Shown: in pieces, positions 17,536 to 27,050 of the stretch
Position numbering within the stretch: the first letter of the stretch is position 1
Layout: every line of letters starts with the position of its first letter
NCBI GenBank assembly: GCA_016866235.1
Contig: VGMW01000003.1
Coordinates: 163,625 to 227,624 of the forward strand
Source: Bacteroidota bacterium
GTDB taxonomy: Bacteria; Bacteroidota; Bacteroidia; Cytophagales; Cyclobacteriaceae
DNA length: 64,000 bases
Reading direction: 5' to 3'
Notes under the pieces: model-generated
Seen by the model: the letters and a program-made list of their open reading frames with translations, nothing else
What the model was told of the DNA's origin: nothing
Databases searched by the model: none
Made by a program: the position numbers and the translations under genes

Positions 17536-19406
17536 TTCCCAATAACCTTACCATCTTTAGAAACTACGACCGCAGAAGGTCCATTGGCGGTATCGATGGT
17601 GATGCTGAGTTCACCGGTCTCTTTGATAAAATCAACAGCCAGCGGCAGTCCATCCAACATCAACAAAGGAGACCAGACCACAAATCCATCGCTGGCATAA
17701 ATCTTGGCTACCATTACCGGCACTTTACCATTTACTTTTTCCTGAGAAATAATAACAGGGAAGAAAATTGAATTGCCCTGGCCTGCAACAGCAAATCCTT
17801 TAAAGAATGACTTTTTGCTCACCGCAAAAATTGCTTTATCCAAAGGGAAATCAACTTTAATTCCCACACCTTGTCCCCCTCCCTGTGAAACCTTTCTGTT
17901 TCCTGTTATCTGATAAAAGTAACCAAACGGATGGAGCAAACTATCGTAACGAACTCCTGCTGTGTATGTCTCATCATTAAAAACCAACGGCACAAAACCC
18001 TCTGATTCTATTCCAGCCTGTGCAGGAACAAGTTTTTTACCATCACGGATGTATTTCAACTCCTCCTTGAGTGCTGAAACTTGTTGCTCCAAACGACTTA
18101 ATTCACGGGCAGCGAATTCACGGTAAGTCCGCATGGAGGCCGCCACCATACTTCCCTCCCGATACGTATCCTTAATGAATACCCTGAAATCCAATACCTC
18201 ACTTTCTAAATCTCTATTCAACTCCTTTGATGCAACACTGTCCATCACCCGGATTGCACGCAATTCATTGGAAAGCCTGTTGAACCTTAGCATCAAATTA
18301 TCGGTCAGCTTATCCTCACGACCAAGTGCCTGCTCCGATCCATATTGCAATTCCGCCATCTTAATTCTGAACAATGCATAAGGAAGCGGATCCTCATCAT
18401 ACTTGTATAAGTCAGCATTGAAAATCGTCTTGGATAGCGCCTGCAATTCACCCATCACTGAAACAGAGTCCTGTCTGATTTTTGACATCAATTCACCCAA
18501 TTTTATGTCGGAAGCCACAAGGCTTTCGTTGATGGGAAGAATCTCATTTTTTATTGCGTCAATGCAATCCGTGGAGAACTGGCTGAAATCCCACAGCCTC
18601 AAATCATCCTGATAAAAATCAGCACCACCTTGTCCATCCTGCCTGATATCCTTTATTTCCTGCGCCTTCAAAACCTGATTGTAAGGAACATGGCCGATTT
18701 GAGTTTTGATGGACTTGTACATGTTGAGCGAATAATACAAAGAGTCCTGTCTTGATTTCAGTTTTTCTAGGTTGGCCACAACATCCTCATCGGCCCTCAA
18801 TAAAAACTGGTTAAGGTTTTCATATGCACCGGTGATCTCTTTAAAAAACTGAACATTGGATTCATATACTGTTTGAGCCTGAACAAAATAGCGCTTCATG
18901 CGCTGCACTTTTTGAAGGCGCTCACGGTTATCGCGAACCTGTTTTTCCAAACGGTAGCGAACATCCTCTAGAGAAATACCAAACTTACCTGTACGTTGGT
19001 CACGTCGGGCAAAGGATTGAAAGAAATCTTCGTAACGACTTAGTTCTTTATCATCCAGGTTTTTAATAGAAAGTTCTAAAAAGTAATTGGAGGAGTCCCC
19101 CATGATTTTCAATCGATCGGTATCCTTCAGCACATCTGCAGCATTGTATCGCGCCTGATAGATGAACCCCATAAACATGAAAGCATTGGAGTTATCGGTA
19201 TTCTCAACCAAATACCTTTTCAGGTCATTGAATAAAGTATTGCTGACGTTGCAGATCTGATCTTCGCCCGCACCTTTTGCGATACCCGCAACAAGCTCAG
19301 GGGCAAGTTCCTTCTTGTAGTTTTTTGCTTTCTGGCCATAGACATAACCAGAAAAGTTCAGTGCCAATATGATCAGGACAAACTTTCTCACGATGCGGGA
19401 CTCCAA
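17532..19406 (-). CDS. Exported coiled-coil protein of unknown function (624 aa)
   Basis: I do not recognise this protein. It starts with a signal peptide (residues 1-24, ending VYGQ). It then has a helical first half with long charged heptad-like stretches (RYRLEKQVRDNRERLQKVQR; later a run around ELSRLEQQVSALKEELKYI at about 440-460), consistent with coiled coils. The last 170 residues are beta-rich and glycine-rich. It has no lipobox and no transmembrane helix beyond the signal, so it is probably periplasmic or secreted. The T9SS fragment overlaps its stop codon. The coherent, full-length frame suggests that it is intact; a structural role in the envelope is speculation. Confidence 0.7.
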   Translation of the reverse strand: MESRIVRKFVLIILALNFSGYVYGQKAKNYKKELAPELVAGIAKGAGEDQICNVSNTLFNDLKRYLVENTDNSNAFMFMGFIYQARYNAADVLKDTDRLKIMGDSSNYFLELSIKNLDDKELSRYEDFFQSFARRDQRTGKFGISLEDVRYRLEKQVRDNRERLQKVQRMKRYFVQAQTVYESNVQFFKEITGAYENLNQFLLRADEDVVANLEKLKSRQDSLYYSLNMYKSIKTQIGHVPYNQVLKAQEIKDIRQDGQGGADFYQDDLRLWDFSQFSTDCIDAIKNEILPINESLVASDIKLGELMSKIRQDSVSVMGELQALSKTIFNADLYKYDEDPLPYALFRIKMAELQYGSEQALGREDKLTDNLMLRFNRLSNELRAIRVMDSVASKELNRDLESEVLDFRVFIKDTYREGSMVAASMRTYREFAARELSRLEQQVSALKEELKYIRDGKKLVPAQAGIESEGFVPLVFNDETYTAGVRYDSLLHPFGYFYQITGNRKVSQGGGQGVGIKVDFPLDKAIFAVSKKSFFKGFAVAGQGNSIFFPVIISQEKVNGKVPVMVAKIYASDGFVVWSPLLMLDGLPLAVDFIKETGELSITIDTANGPSAVVVSKDGKVIGK

Positions 19407-19448
19407 AAATAGAACAAATACCCTTTTGTTTTAACAAAAATCATAGCG

Positions 19449-20510
19449 TTATAGATCCGTTCTTGTTACCCGCTCACAATCCATAATGAGTTCAGAACCA
19501 AAGAGCTGTGCAGGGGTTCGATAGCCGCCGCTGCCCTTAAATGATCCAAGCCTCAAGGCTATGTTAATACTCATCAAATAGGTGACCGTGTATCCATTGG
19601 GGGTCTCCATCAATGATTGTACCAAATGCCCTTTTTCATTGGATGCCTGCCCCCATAGCAAGGTTTTCCCCGTTTTTAAGGTATTATCCGAAGGACCGGG
19701 AGGCCTGGAGTCAATCTGCTTTTTAATAAAGGTTCTTAGCCAGTTTGTTTTAAAAATCCAACCGAACCGGGTCAGCAACCTAAACATTCGTATTTGCTTT
19801 GCGGAGGCACCCAGGTAAATCCGGATCGATGGAATTCCGGTCGTGTGAAAAGCCGTAGATATATCACCCCAGGAAATGCACCATGATTCCATTTTAACAG
19901 AACCAAAATCAATCTGACGTTGTCTCAAATTTTCAGGAACAGGCACAAGCTTACCATTCGATCGCATCAAAGATGGTTCACCAAAATTTTGTAGTGCAGT
20001 CTTAGCGGTTCCTCTGGAAACACCTGAAGGAACGGATGCAAATGCCATAACGAGGTTGTTTGCATCCGGTAATCGATTTTTCAAGTGTAGGGCAAGGCAA
20101 TCGGTGGGAACAACATCAAAACCTGTTCCTGGCATTAGCACAACTCCACGCGATGAAGCTTTACCATCCAATAATTTCAAATCTTCGAAAACTTTATATT
20201 CACCGGTGATGTCGAGATAATGTGTTCCGGCTTCGATGCACGCGAGTGCCATGGATTGTGCCGTTGATGAAAATGGACCTGCACAATGCAAAACTACAGT
20301 GCTCTTTTTAAGCAAATCAACCAAACCCTGATGGTCGGTAATGTCAACAGTGTTACAGGAATAACCAGATTGTTGGCTTTGAACATTCAATTTTTCAGCG
20401 CTGCGGCCTGACAATAAAATCTTCAAGCCTCTGCGTTTACACTCCTGAACAATCAGATTTCCGGTATAACCGTAGGAGCCATAAACGATTAAATCAAATT
20501 CACGATCCAT
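19449..20510 (-). CDS. Saccharopine dehydrogenase-like NAD(P)-binding oxidoreductase
   Basis: The N-terminus DLIVYGSYGYTGNLIV is a Rossmann GxxGxxG-type loop in the form typical of the saccharopine-dehydrogenase / trans-acting enoyl reductase group. This is supported by VLHCAGPFSSTAQSMALACIEAGTHYLDITGE and by PGTGFDVVPTDCLA. In that family the reductase acts on lysine-pathway or lipid-type substrates; most bacterial members, like this one, have no known substrate. The 353 residues are near the family norm. The sorbosone-type dehydrogenase gene lies 25 bp upstream on the same strand, so the two may form an operon. Confidence 0.8.
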   Translation of the reverse strand: MDREFDLIVYGSYGYTGNLIVQECKRRGLKILLSGRSAEKLNVQSQQSGYSCNTVDITDHQGLVDLLKKSTVVLHCAGPFSSTAQSMALACIEAGTHYLDITGEYKVFEDLKLLDGKASSRGVVLMPGTGFDVVPTDCLALHLKNRLPDANNLVMAFASVPSGVSRGTAKTALQNFGEPSLMRSNGKLVPVPENLRQRQIDFGSVKMESWCISWGDISTAFHTTGIPSIRIYLGASAKQIRMFRLLTRFGWIFKTNWLRTFIKKQIDSRPPGPSDNTLKTGKTLLWGQASNEKGHLVQSLMETPNGYTVTYLMSINIALRLGSFKGSGGYRTPAQLFGSELIMDCERVTRTDL

Positions 20511-20535
20511 TTTATCAATAGAGGTTTAGCATACT

Positions 20536-21666
20536 CTAAGCCTTATAGGTAATTCGGTAGACCACGCCGCGTTTATCATCGCTAACCAACATGGATCCAT
20601 CTGCCATAATCAGAATGTCCACCGGGCGACCAGATACTTTCTGACTTTCTTCGTTTAGCCATCCAGAGGCAAATGTTTCATAGGCAATTACCTTACCGTT
20701 TTCGACCGTGGCCATCCCGATTTTATACCCACTTTTTTTAGACCGATTCCAGCTGCCATGCTCGGCAATAAAAAGTTTGTTTCGGTATGCGGACGGGAAC
20801 ATGGATCCAGTATAAAATTTCAATCCAAGGGGCGCGACATGGGCGCCCAGTTTTTTTGCAGGAGCAGTAAACTCCTTGCAGTTACGTTTGTCGCCAAACT
20901 CAGGATCAGAAATCTCTCCGGCATGGCAGAAAGGAAATCCGAAATGCTGTCCAGGACCGGAAGCCATATTTAACTCACATGGCGGAACATCATCGCCTAA
21001 CATGTCACGGCCATTGTCGGTGAACCATAAGGAACCATTATCAGGTTGCCAGGTAAAGCCCACAGTGTTGCGAATTCCCTTGGCAAAAACCTCTAACCCT
21101 GAACCATCCGGATTCATCCTGGTCAAAGAAGCGTAAACCGCATCGCCTTTGTCACAAACATTACAGGGCGCACCAACGGGTACATAGAGTTTACCATCAG
21201 GACCAAAGGCAATGTATTTCCATCCGTGCCATCCATCGGTAGGAAATTTATCATAGACAATCACAGGTTTGCCCGGTGAAGTCAATTGCTTTTCAATGGA
21301 CGGGAACTTTAGGATCCGGCTTACTTCTGCGACATACAAATCACCGTTGCGGAAGGCTACACCGTTGGGCATATTTAAACCTTTTGCGATGGTATATTTT
21401 TGCTCAGCTTTTCCGTCGCCATCCTGATCCTTTACGGCATAAACTGCATCACCGGATTTATTTCCGACAAATACCGTTCCTGATGGCGAGATTGCCAATG
21501 ATCTGGCGTCATCAACTGTTGCGTACAGGGAAATTGAAAATCCCTTGGGCAGCTTTACTTCTGGGAAGTTTGTTTCACCCGTTGCTGTCTCCTTTATTTC
21601 AGATTTTCCGGAGCAAAACAATAAAAGTCCGGAACAGATGATGGCAGAAAAACCTGACAATTTCAT
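20536..21666 (-). CDS. PQQ-type sugar (sorbosone-like) dehydrogenase, exported
   Basis: The 376-residue protein has a signal peptide with a possible lipidation Cys18. A six-bladed beta-propeller of the soluble glucose/sorbosone dehydrogenase family follows: ARSLAISPSGTVFVGN, LNMPNGVAFRNGDLYVAEVSRI, WHGWKYIAFGPDGKLYVPVGAPC, GIRNTVGFTWQPDNGSLWFTDNGRD, and the final GRPVDILIMADGSMLVSDD. Family members oxidise aldoses or related sugars with PQQ in the periplasm; many Bacteroidota homologues have no proven cofactor. It carries extra Cys pairs (CNVCDKG) that may form disulfides. It is followed closely by the saccharopine-dehydrogenase-like gene. Confidence 0.82.
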   Translation of the reverse strand: MKLSGFSAIICSGLLLFCSGKSEIKETATGETNFPEVKLPKGFSISLYATVDDARSLAISPSGTVFVGNKSGDAVYAVKDQDGDGKAEQKYTIAKGLNMPNGVAFRNGDLYVAEVSRILKFPSIEKQLTSPGKPVIVYDKFPTDGWHGWKYIAFGPDGKLYVPVGAPCNVCDKGDAVYASLTRMNPDGSGLEVFAKGIRNTVGFTWQPDNGSLWFTDNGRDMLGDDVPPCELNMASGPGQHFGFPFCHAGEISDPEFGDKRNCKEFTAPAKKLGAHVAPLGLKFYTGSMFPSAYRNKLFIAEHGSWNRSKKSGYKIGMATVENGKVIAYETFASGWLNEESQKVSGRPVDILIMADGSMLVSDDKRGVVYRITYKA

Positions 21667-21737
21667 AATGCGTTGGTTTTTGGTTAAAACGCCTTAGACC
21701 TAGTTTTCAATCTTAAAATCAAGTCTGAAAAGTACCT

Positions 21738-21745
21738 TATTTTTG
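21738..21745 (+). promoter_or_regulatory. Probable -7 promoter box (TATTTTTG) for the ABC-F gene
   Basis: TATTTTTG fits the TAnnTTTG consensus 16 bases before the ATG at 21762. No clear -33 TTG is seen, so support is partial. Confidence 0.4.
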
Positions 21746-21761
21746 CCGCTCTTTCAGTAGA

Positions 21762-23660
21762 ATGCTTTCAATAAACAACATTTCATACTTCATTGGCGGT
21801 CGAGCCCTCTATGAAAATGCTTCTGCGGTGGTCAAACCGGGCGACCGCATCGGACTGATAGGGCTAAATGGCAAAGGAAAGTCTACCCTACTGAAAATTA
21901 TTGAAGGCTCTATTACGCCTGACGCCGGTACGATTAGTAAGAGTCGAGATTGCACCATTGGATTTCTAAATCAGGACCTCTTATCCTTTCAGTCCGACGA
22001 CCCGATTCTGGAGGTTGCGCTTGGCGCATTCCGGGAGGCTCGTGAGGTTCATGCGGAAATCGATAAAACCATCCATGAGATGGAAACCAATTACTCAGAT
22101 GTATTGGTTACCAAGCTCACCAACCTGCAGGAAAAATTTGAGCAGCTGGATGGTTACACCATGCAGGCACGAGCAGAGGAAGTTCTGGAGGGAATTGGAT
22201 TTTCTACCACCGATTTGAGTCGTCCACTGCGACAATTCTCCGGTGGTTGGCGCATGAGGGTTATGCTCGCCAAGCTCCTATTGGAAAAGCCATCCTTATT
22301 GATGCTGGATGAGCCTACCAACCACCTGGATCTTCCCTCCATTGAATGGGTTGAGAATTACCTGAAAAATTATGATGGCGCGGTAATGGTGGTTTCACAC
22401 GACCGGGTTTTTCTAAACGGAGTCACCACCAAAACCATCGAGGTGACCAACCAGCAGCTGGTCACTTATGAGGGTAATTATGATTATTATCTGACTGAAA
22501 AAGAACTCAGGGAAGAAATTCAGCAAAATGCATTTGAAAATCAGCAACAAAAAATAAGACAAGCAGAAAGATTCATAGATCGCTTCAGGGCCAAAGCCAC
22601 CAAAGCCCGTCAGGTTCAATCTAGGATTAAGATGATTGAGCGGATGGACATGATTGAGGAAGTCACTGATGATCAGGCTTCAGTTAATTTTCGGTTTAAT
22701 TTGAAGCAGCAGAGCGGAAGGAATGTTGTTCAGCTTAATCATATTTCAAAGTCGTATGGTGATCTCTCCATTCTTAAGGACACAACCATAACGATTGAAC
22801 GTGGTGATAAAATTGCGTTGATTGGCGCCAATGGAAGAGGAAAATCAACCTTGTTAAGGATTTTATTTGGATCAGAGCCTATTGAAGGCGAGCGGATCGG
22901 AGGATACAATGTGATTACCGGGTTTTATGCACAGCACCAATTGGAATCGCTGCATGTTGAAAATGAAATACTGGATGAACTCAAACAGGCGGGATCTGGA
23001 AAAACAGACCTTGAACTAAGAAATGTCCTGGGGTGTTTTTTGTTTTCAGACGACGATGTGTTCAAAAAAATCAAGGTTTTGTCCGGTGGAGAAAAATCGA
23101 GGGTTGCGCTGGCAAAAACACTGATTTCAGAAGCTAATTTTTTGCTCCTGGATGAGCCTACCAACCACCTTGATTTCATTTCAGAAAATATTTTGGTTCA
23201 AGCCTTACAGCAATACCAGGGATCGTTTGTGATTGTCTCCCACAACCGACATTTCATTTCTCAGGTTGCCAATAAAATCTGGTACATCGAAGACGGACAA
23301 ATCAAACAATATCCTGGTACCTACGAAGAGTATCAGTATTGGAAGACCAAACAGGTCAAGCTTGAACCTGAAGTCAAAGTTGCTCCTAAGCCAAAGGAGG
23401 TGAAACAGGAGAAGCAGGAAAAGAAAACTGATCCTGGTTTTCCGAAAAAGGACCTTGAAAAAAAGATTTCAAAAGTTGAAGAGGAGATTGCAGCGCTTGA
23501 AACAGAGAAAAGGGGGATTGAATTGGAGATGGCTATGCCTGAAACTTATAGTCAACCTGACCGGTTTCAGGAATTGAATGACAAGCGCATCAAATGTGAG
23601 GATTCGCTTAGGGTTAAAAATCAATATTGGACCGATTTGATGGAAAAGCTTGATAACTAA
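21762..23660 (+). CDS. ABC-F family ATPase (Uup/EttA-like)
   Basis: A soluble protein has two ABC cassettes and no membrane segment. Cassette one has Walker A GLNGKGKST, signature FSGGWRMR and LLMLDEPTNHLD. A linker rich in Gln, Lys and Arg follows (QQQKIRQAERFIDRFRAKATK), typical of the ABC-F P-site tRNA interaction motif. Cassette two has GANGRGKST, LSGGEKSR and LLLDEPTNHLD. The last about 100 residues are a Lys/Glu-rich coiled coil, as in Uup. These proteins act on the ribosome, relieving stalled translation. The 632 residues fit. One base separates its stop from the likely GTG start of the T9SS plug gene. Confidence 0.92.
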   Translation: MLSINNISYFIGGRALYENASAVVKPGDRIGLIGLNGKGKSTLLKIIEGSITPDAGTISKSRDCTIGFLNQDLLSFQSDDPILEVALGAFREAREVHAEIDKTIHEMETNYSDVLVTKLTNLQEKFEQLDGYTMQARAEEVLEGIGFSTTDLSRPLRQFSGGWRMRVMLAKLLLEKPSLLMLDEPTNHLDLPSIEWVENYLKNYDGAVMVVSHDRVFLNGVTTKTIEVTNQQLVTYEGNYDYYLTEKELREEIQQNAFENQQQKIRQAERFIDRFRAKATKARQVQSRIKMIERMDMIEEVTDDQASVNFRFNLKQQSGRNVVQLNHISKSYGDLSILKDTTITIERGDKIALIGANGRGKSTLLRILFGSEPIEGERIGGYNVITGFYAQHQLESLHVENEILDELKQAGSGKTDLELRNVLGCFLFSDDDVFKKIKVLSGGEKSRVALAKTLISEANFLLLDEPTNHLDFISENILVQALQQYQGSFVIVSHNRHFISQVANKIWYIEDGQIKQYPGTYEEYQYWKTKQVKLEPEVKVAPKPKEVKQEKQEKKTDPGFPKKDLEKKISKVEEEIAALETEKRGIELEMAMPETYSQPDRFQELNDKRIKCEDSLRVKNQYWTDLMEKLDN

Positions 23661-23661
23661 A

Positions 23662-24930
23662 GTGAATATTGTTGATCTACTAAGAAAAAGTTCATTGGTC
23701 ATCATCCTTTTGATGCTATTGAGCGAAGTTCAGGGGCAGCCTTTGAATGGAATAGAAATTCCAGACGGCAAGATCAAATCCATTATGATCTATCAGGAGA
23801 CTGGAGGACCTTATCAGGAAATGCAATCGCCTGCAGCACCATTAGAAGAACAACGGTTGGTGGTAGAGTTCGATGATTTGCGCGAGAATTCCGAAACCTA
23901 TTACGCTAAAATTTTGCATTGTGACCACCGTTGGTCCAGGTCAAGGTTAAGAGACCTGGATTTTCTTGCCGTGTATAATGAATTCAATCTTAATGATTTT
24001 GCCTTTTCCAACGATACGCACATACCCTATGTGCATTTCAGATTTCCGATACCGGAAGTGAAACTTCCTGGGAATTACATTTTATTGGTTTACAGGGATG
24101 GTGACTTAAAAAATCTTGCTTTTTCAAGAAGGTTCATGGTGTTCAGCAATCAGATGATGGTGGCACCAATGAATAGGCCGGGACAAGGAACCTTATATCG
24201 AAATCTTCAGGAAATCAATTTCTCGGTAAGCTATGCAGGACTGAATATCCCTGATCCGACCGCAAATATTTTTGTGGTGGTCCGACAGAACAATCGATGG
24301 GATAATGCTCTATATGGGCTCACCCCATCCAGAACAGATACATACCGCGAAAATCTGGAGTTCCAGTTTTTTGATCAGCGATCGGCCTTCAGGGCGGGCA
24401 ATGAATTCAGATTTGTTGATTTCAGTTCACTGAATTTTCCAGGCAGGAACACCGGTTATGTTGATAAGAGCAAAAAACCATTTCATGTTTTTGTTGGGCT
24501 TGACCGAACACGTGGAAGTGAGGCCTACGCGCAGTTTGGTGATTTGAATGGAAACTTCATCGCCGGGAATCGTGATTTTGGCAATGGAGCGGTTACGGGA
24601 CAATATGTCTATGTTCATTTTAAAATGGAGCAAACCGGACTACCGGATGACGCGATATATGTTGGAGGAAATTGGTCCGACTGGTCTACCGCTGAGGGTT
24701 ATCGAATGAAGCCTGCCGCAGACGGAACGTTGGAAGCGATGGTTTTATTGAAACAAGGATATTATGACTATTGCTATTTCACACAACAATCTTTCAAGTC
24801 AGGCAATCCCATCGAGGGAGACCATTCCATGACGGAAAACAGCTATGAAATTTTGGTGTATAACCGAAATTTTCAGAGTGGTGCAGAGATGCTGATGGGA
24901 TACAGCAGGTTTAGCCTTAATGGCCGCTAG
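23662..24930 (+). CDS. T9SS plug protein (DUF5103)
   Basis: The product has an uncleaved-looking short N-terminus and then a signal peptide (ending EVQGQP). The DUF5103 body follows: KSIMIYQETG, LEEQRLVVEFDDL, YYAKILHCDHRWSRSRL, PYVHFRFPIPEVKLPGNYILLVYRDGD, and a long beta region ending MGYSRFSLNGR. The family was found bound to the SprA channel as the protein that closes it from the periplasmic side. I prefer the GTG at 23662, directly after the ABC-F stop, to a TTG at 23650 that would overlap it. It ends inside the 3' end of the convergent Cas6-like gene (14-base overlap). It agrees with the T9SS cargo genes elsewhere in the window. Confidence 0.85.
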   Translation: MNIVDLLRKSSLVIILLMLLSEVQGQPLNGIEIPDGKIKSIMIYQETGGPYQEMQSPAAPLEEQRLVVEFDDLRENSETYYAKILHCDHRWSRSRLRDLDFLAVYNEFNLNDFAFSNDTHIPYVHFRFPIPEVKLPGNYILLVYRDGDLKNLAFSRRFMVFSNQMMVAPMNRPGQGTLYRNLQEINFSVSYAGLNIPDPTANIFVVVRQNNRWDNALYGLTPSRTDTYRENLEFQFFDQRSAFRAGNEFRFVDFSSLNFPGRNTGYVDKSKKPFHVFVGLDRTRGSEAYAQFGDLNGNFIAGNRDFGNGAVTGQYVYVHFKMEQTGLPDDAIYVGGNWSDWSTAEGYRMKPAADGTLEAMVLLKQGYYDYCYFTQQSFKSGNPIEGDHSMTENSYEILVYNRNFQSGAEMLMGYSRFSLNGR

Positions 24931-25729
24931 CAGTGATCCTGGATGACTGGGAAACCAATACTGGTTCCCCGGCGTTGTTTGCCAGATCTAACATACCAAA
25001 CCCCTTATGGGTTGAGTGGCCAAGGCCATGTTTGTATACGAATTCCAGCACTTTAGGGGAAGCAAAAAGCGTAAATGGAAAAGTATATCCCCTGAGTTCA
25101 TAACGGATATCGGAATCGAACATCGGATAGATCCTGGAGAACTTCTTGTGGCTGTCATCGAGCCGCTTTAAATAATCCTTATCAGGCACCAGTTGAAAAC
25201 GATAGAATGCTGAAAGCTCTTCCGGCGAGAATCTGCCGGATGATTCCATTCTGGCCAGCGTCAATTCATAAAGCAAATCAGAAAATTCATCTGATTCTGG
25301 TGAAATGAACCGTTTTTGATCTTCCTCTCCGAAAGTGGCAGGCAATAAAGCCAGCGGCGAAAGGCATAAAAACTTTCCATATTCAGTGAAGCTGACTTCG
25401 GGTTCGCGTTCAAATCGTTCTGGTGAAAGGTTTAGGTTTCCAACCATTACCTCTCCCACTGAAAAAAGGGATTTTTCAAAATAGTCGATGAAATCCTCAC
25501 TGCCGGAGGAGATCACAAGGGTAACCTTTTGGGAGAAAAAATGAAGGCCTTGCCGGGAGATTTTGGTCTGACCTTTCAAACCGGAGAAGTTGAAATCCTG
25601 AAAATCCAGGTATTGCTTCTGACCTCCCTTCACGAGCACGCCCCGTATTACCTGGGCAATAAGGAACTGGTGGTGGAACGGAACGTAAGCACCTCTGTTT
25701 TTAAGATCAAAGATTAACCGGACTCTCAA
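24917..25729 (-). CDS. Orphan Cas6-like RNA endonuclease-fold protein
   Basis: The 270 residues have the Cas6 layout: an N-terminal RAMP strand (RVRLIFDL, then VPFHHQFLIAQVIRGVL), the FNFSGL and KVTLVISS strands, a second RAMP domain, and the hallmark glycine-rich loop GLGHSTHKGFGML at 235-247. Cas6 normally cuts CRISPR precursor RNA. Here no array and no other cas gene are in the window. The His commonly found on the first helix, just before the F-x-FS strand, is not evident (VLVKGGQKQYL); His19 and His20 lie earlier. It may therefore be inactive or act differently. It sits between ychF and the T9SS plug gene, a housekeeping neighbourhood. Confidence 0.8.
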   Translation of the reverse strand: MRVRLIFDLKNRGAYVPFHHQFLIAQVIRGVLVKGGQKQYLDFQDFNFSGLKGQTKISRQGLHFFSQKVTLVISSGSEDFIDYFEKSLFSVGEVMVGNLNLSPERFEREPEVSFTEYGKFLCLSPLALLPATFGEEDQKRFISPESDEFSDLLYELTLARMESSGRFSPEELSAFYRFQLVPDKDYLKRLDDSHKKFSRIYPMFDSDIRYELRGYTFPFTLFASPKVLEFVYKHGLGHSTHKGFGMLDLANNAGEPVLVSQSSRITASGH

Positions 25730-25897
25730 ACCACTTGAGGATTAGGCCAAAAAATGGGTTACCTAAACCAAAAAATATTTTGGATTAAGCTAAACTACTT
25801 AAAATCAGGTAAATCCGAAAGAGTTAGAGGCCTAGTACAGCCTTAGGTTTTAATTAAATATAAGATAAATAGGTATTATAGACTGATAATCAATCTA

Positions 25898-27001
25898 TTA
25901 TACATTAAATCGGAAGTGCATAACATCGCCATCAGCCACCACATATTCCTTGCCTTCAATGGCCAATTTGCCTGCGTCGCGGCAACCGGACTCGGTACGG
26001 TACTTTTCGTAGTCAGGGATTTTAATGACTTCAGCCCTAATAAATCCACGTTCAAAATCAGTGTGGATAACGCCTGCAGCCTGAGGGGCTTTCCAGCCCT
26101 TTTGAATGGTCCAGGCTCTGACTTCTGTCTCACCAGCCGTGAAGTAGGTAATGAGGTTTAAAAGATGGTAGGCAGCCCGGATGAGCTTCTCCAGACCAGA
26201 TTCGGTTAGTCCATATTCAGCCAGAAAAACCTTTCTGTCTTCAAGGGATTCCAACTCGGCTATTTGGGCTTCCAGGGCAGCAGAAACCACCACCACTTCT
26301 GCACCCTCGTCCTTTACCAAATTCCTGAGCGCCTCCACATGTTCGTTGCCTGTGCTCACCGATGATTCATCGACGTTGGCAACATAAATGACGGGCTTCA
26401 ATGTCAACAATTGTAAATCGAAAATGGCCTTTAGATCATCTTCGTCCGCCTGCACAGCCCTGGCATTTTTACCTTCCAGCAATGCCTGTTTAAACTTCAA
26501 CAGTGATTGAAGCTCCTTTTTTGCCTTCGCATCCCCACTCTTTGCCGTACGCTCAACCTTGGAAATCTTCTTTTCCACCGACTCCAGGTCTTTAAACTGG
26601 AGCTCTGTATCAATGACCTCTTTATCGTAAATGGGATTTACCTTGTTATGCACGTGCACAATGTTGTCATCGTCGAAACAACGGATAACATGTGCAATAG
26701 CATCTACCTCACGGATGTGGGCAAGGAATTTAGAACCCCGACCAATGTCTTCGCTTTGACTGGCTCCCTTGATCAGGCCGGCTATATCAACGAATTCAAA
26801 TGTTGTTGGTACAATTTTTTTGGGATTTACCAGTCTTGCCAGGATGTTCAACCTTTCATCCGGAACCATTACAACGCCAACGTTTGGCTCGATGGTACAA
26901 AACGGAAAATTGGCCGCTTCTGCCTTATTGTTGGAGAGTGCATTAAACAAGGTGGACTTGCCAACGTTGGGCAAGCCTACTATACCGCATTTTAAACCCA
27001 T
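25898..27001 (-). CDS. ychF: Redox-regulated ATPase YchF
   Basis: This Obg-family P-loop protein (OLA1 group) prefers ATP. It opens with [23 protein letters not shown] (P-loop GLPNVGKST), has the [18 protein letters not shown] switch [11 protein letters not shown] (G3), a noncanonical NxxE-like region ([13 protein letters not shown]), and the C-terminal TGS domain ([17 protein letters not shown], ending [11 protein letters not shown]). The 367 residues match the family. It binds ribosomes and has roles in oxidative-stress control in other bacteria. Its start is 49 bases from the end of the mutarotase gene. Complete and conserved. Confidence 0.96.
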   Translation of the reverse strand: MGLKCGIVGLPNVGKSTLFNALSNNKAEAANFPFCTIEPNVGVVMVPDERLNILARLVNPKKIVPTTFEFVDIAGLIKGASQSEDIGRGSKFLAHIREVDAIAHVIRCFDDDNIVHVHNKVNPIYDKEVIDTELQFKDLESVEKKISKVERTAKSGDAKAKKELQSLLKFKQALLEGKNARAVQADEDDLKAIFDLQLLTLKPVIYVANVDESSVSTGNEHVEALRNLVKDEGAEVVVVSAALEAQIAELESLEDRKVFLAEYGLTESGLEKLIRAAYHLLNLITYFTAGETEVRAWTIQKGWKAPQAAGVIHTDFERGFIRAEVIKIPDYEKYRTESGCRDAGKLAIEGKEYVVADGDVMHFRFNV

Positions 27002-27050
27002 AATTGCTTTACAATCGGGCGCAAATATAGAAAGAACAGGCTCTGTTCAA

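Noticed and set aside
19449..21666. The PQQ dehydrogenase and saccharopine-dehydrogenase-like pair as a lysine-degradation unit
   Set aside because: The second protein lacks lysine-ketoglutarate reductase features, and the first is a sugar-type propeller; a shared pathway is not shown.
25730..25897. Possible CRISPR array upstream of the Cas6-like gene
   Set aside because: The 168 bases are AT-rich with no direct repeats of 20-40 bases and no regular spacing.
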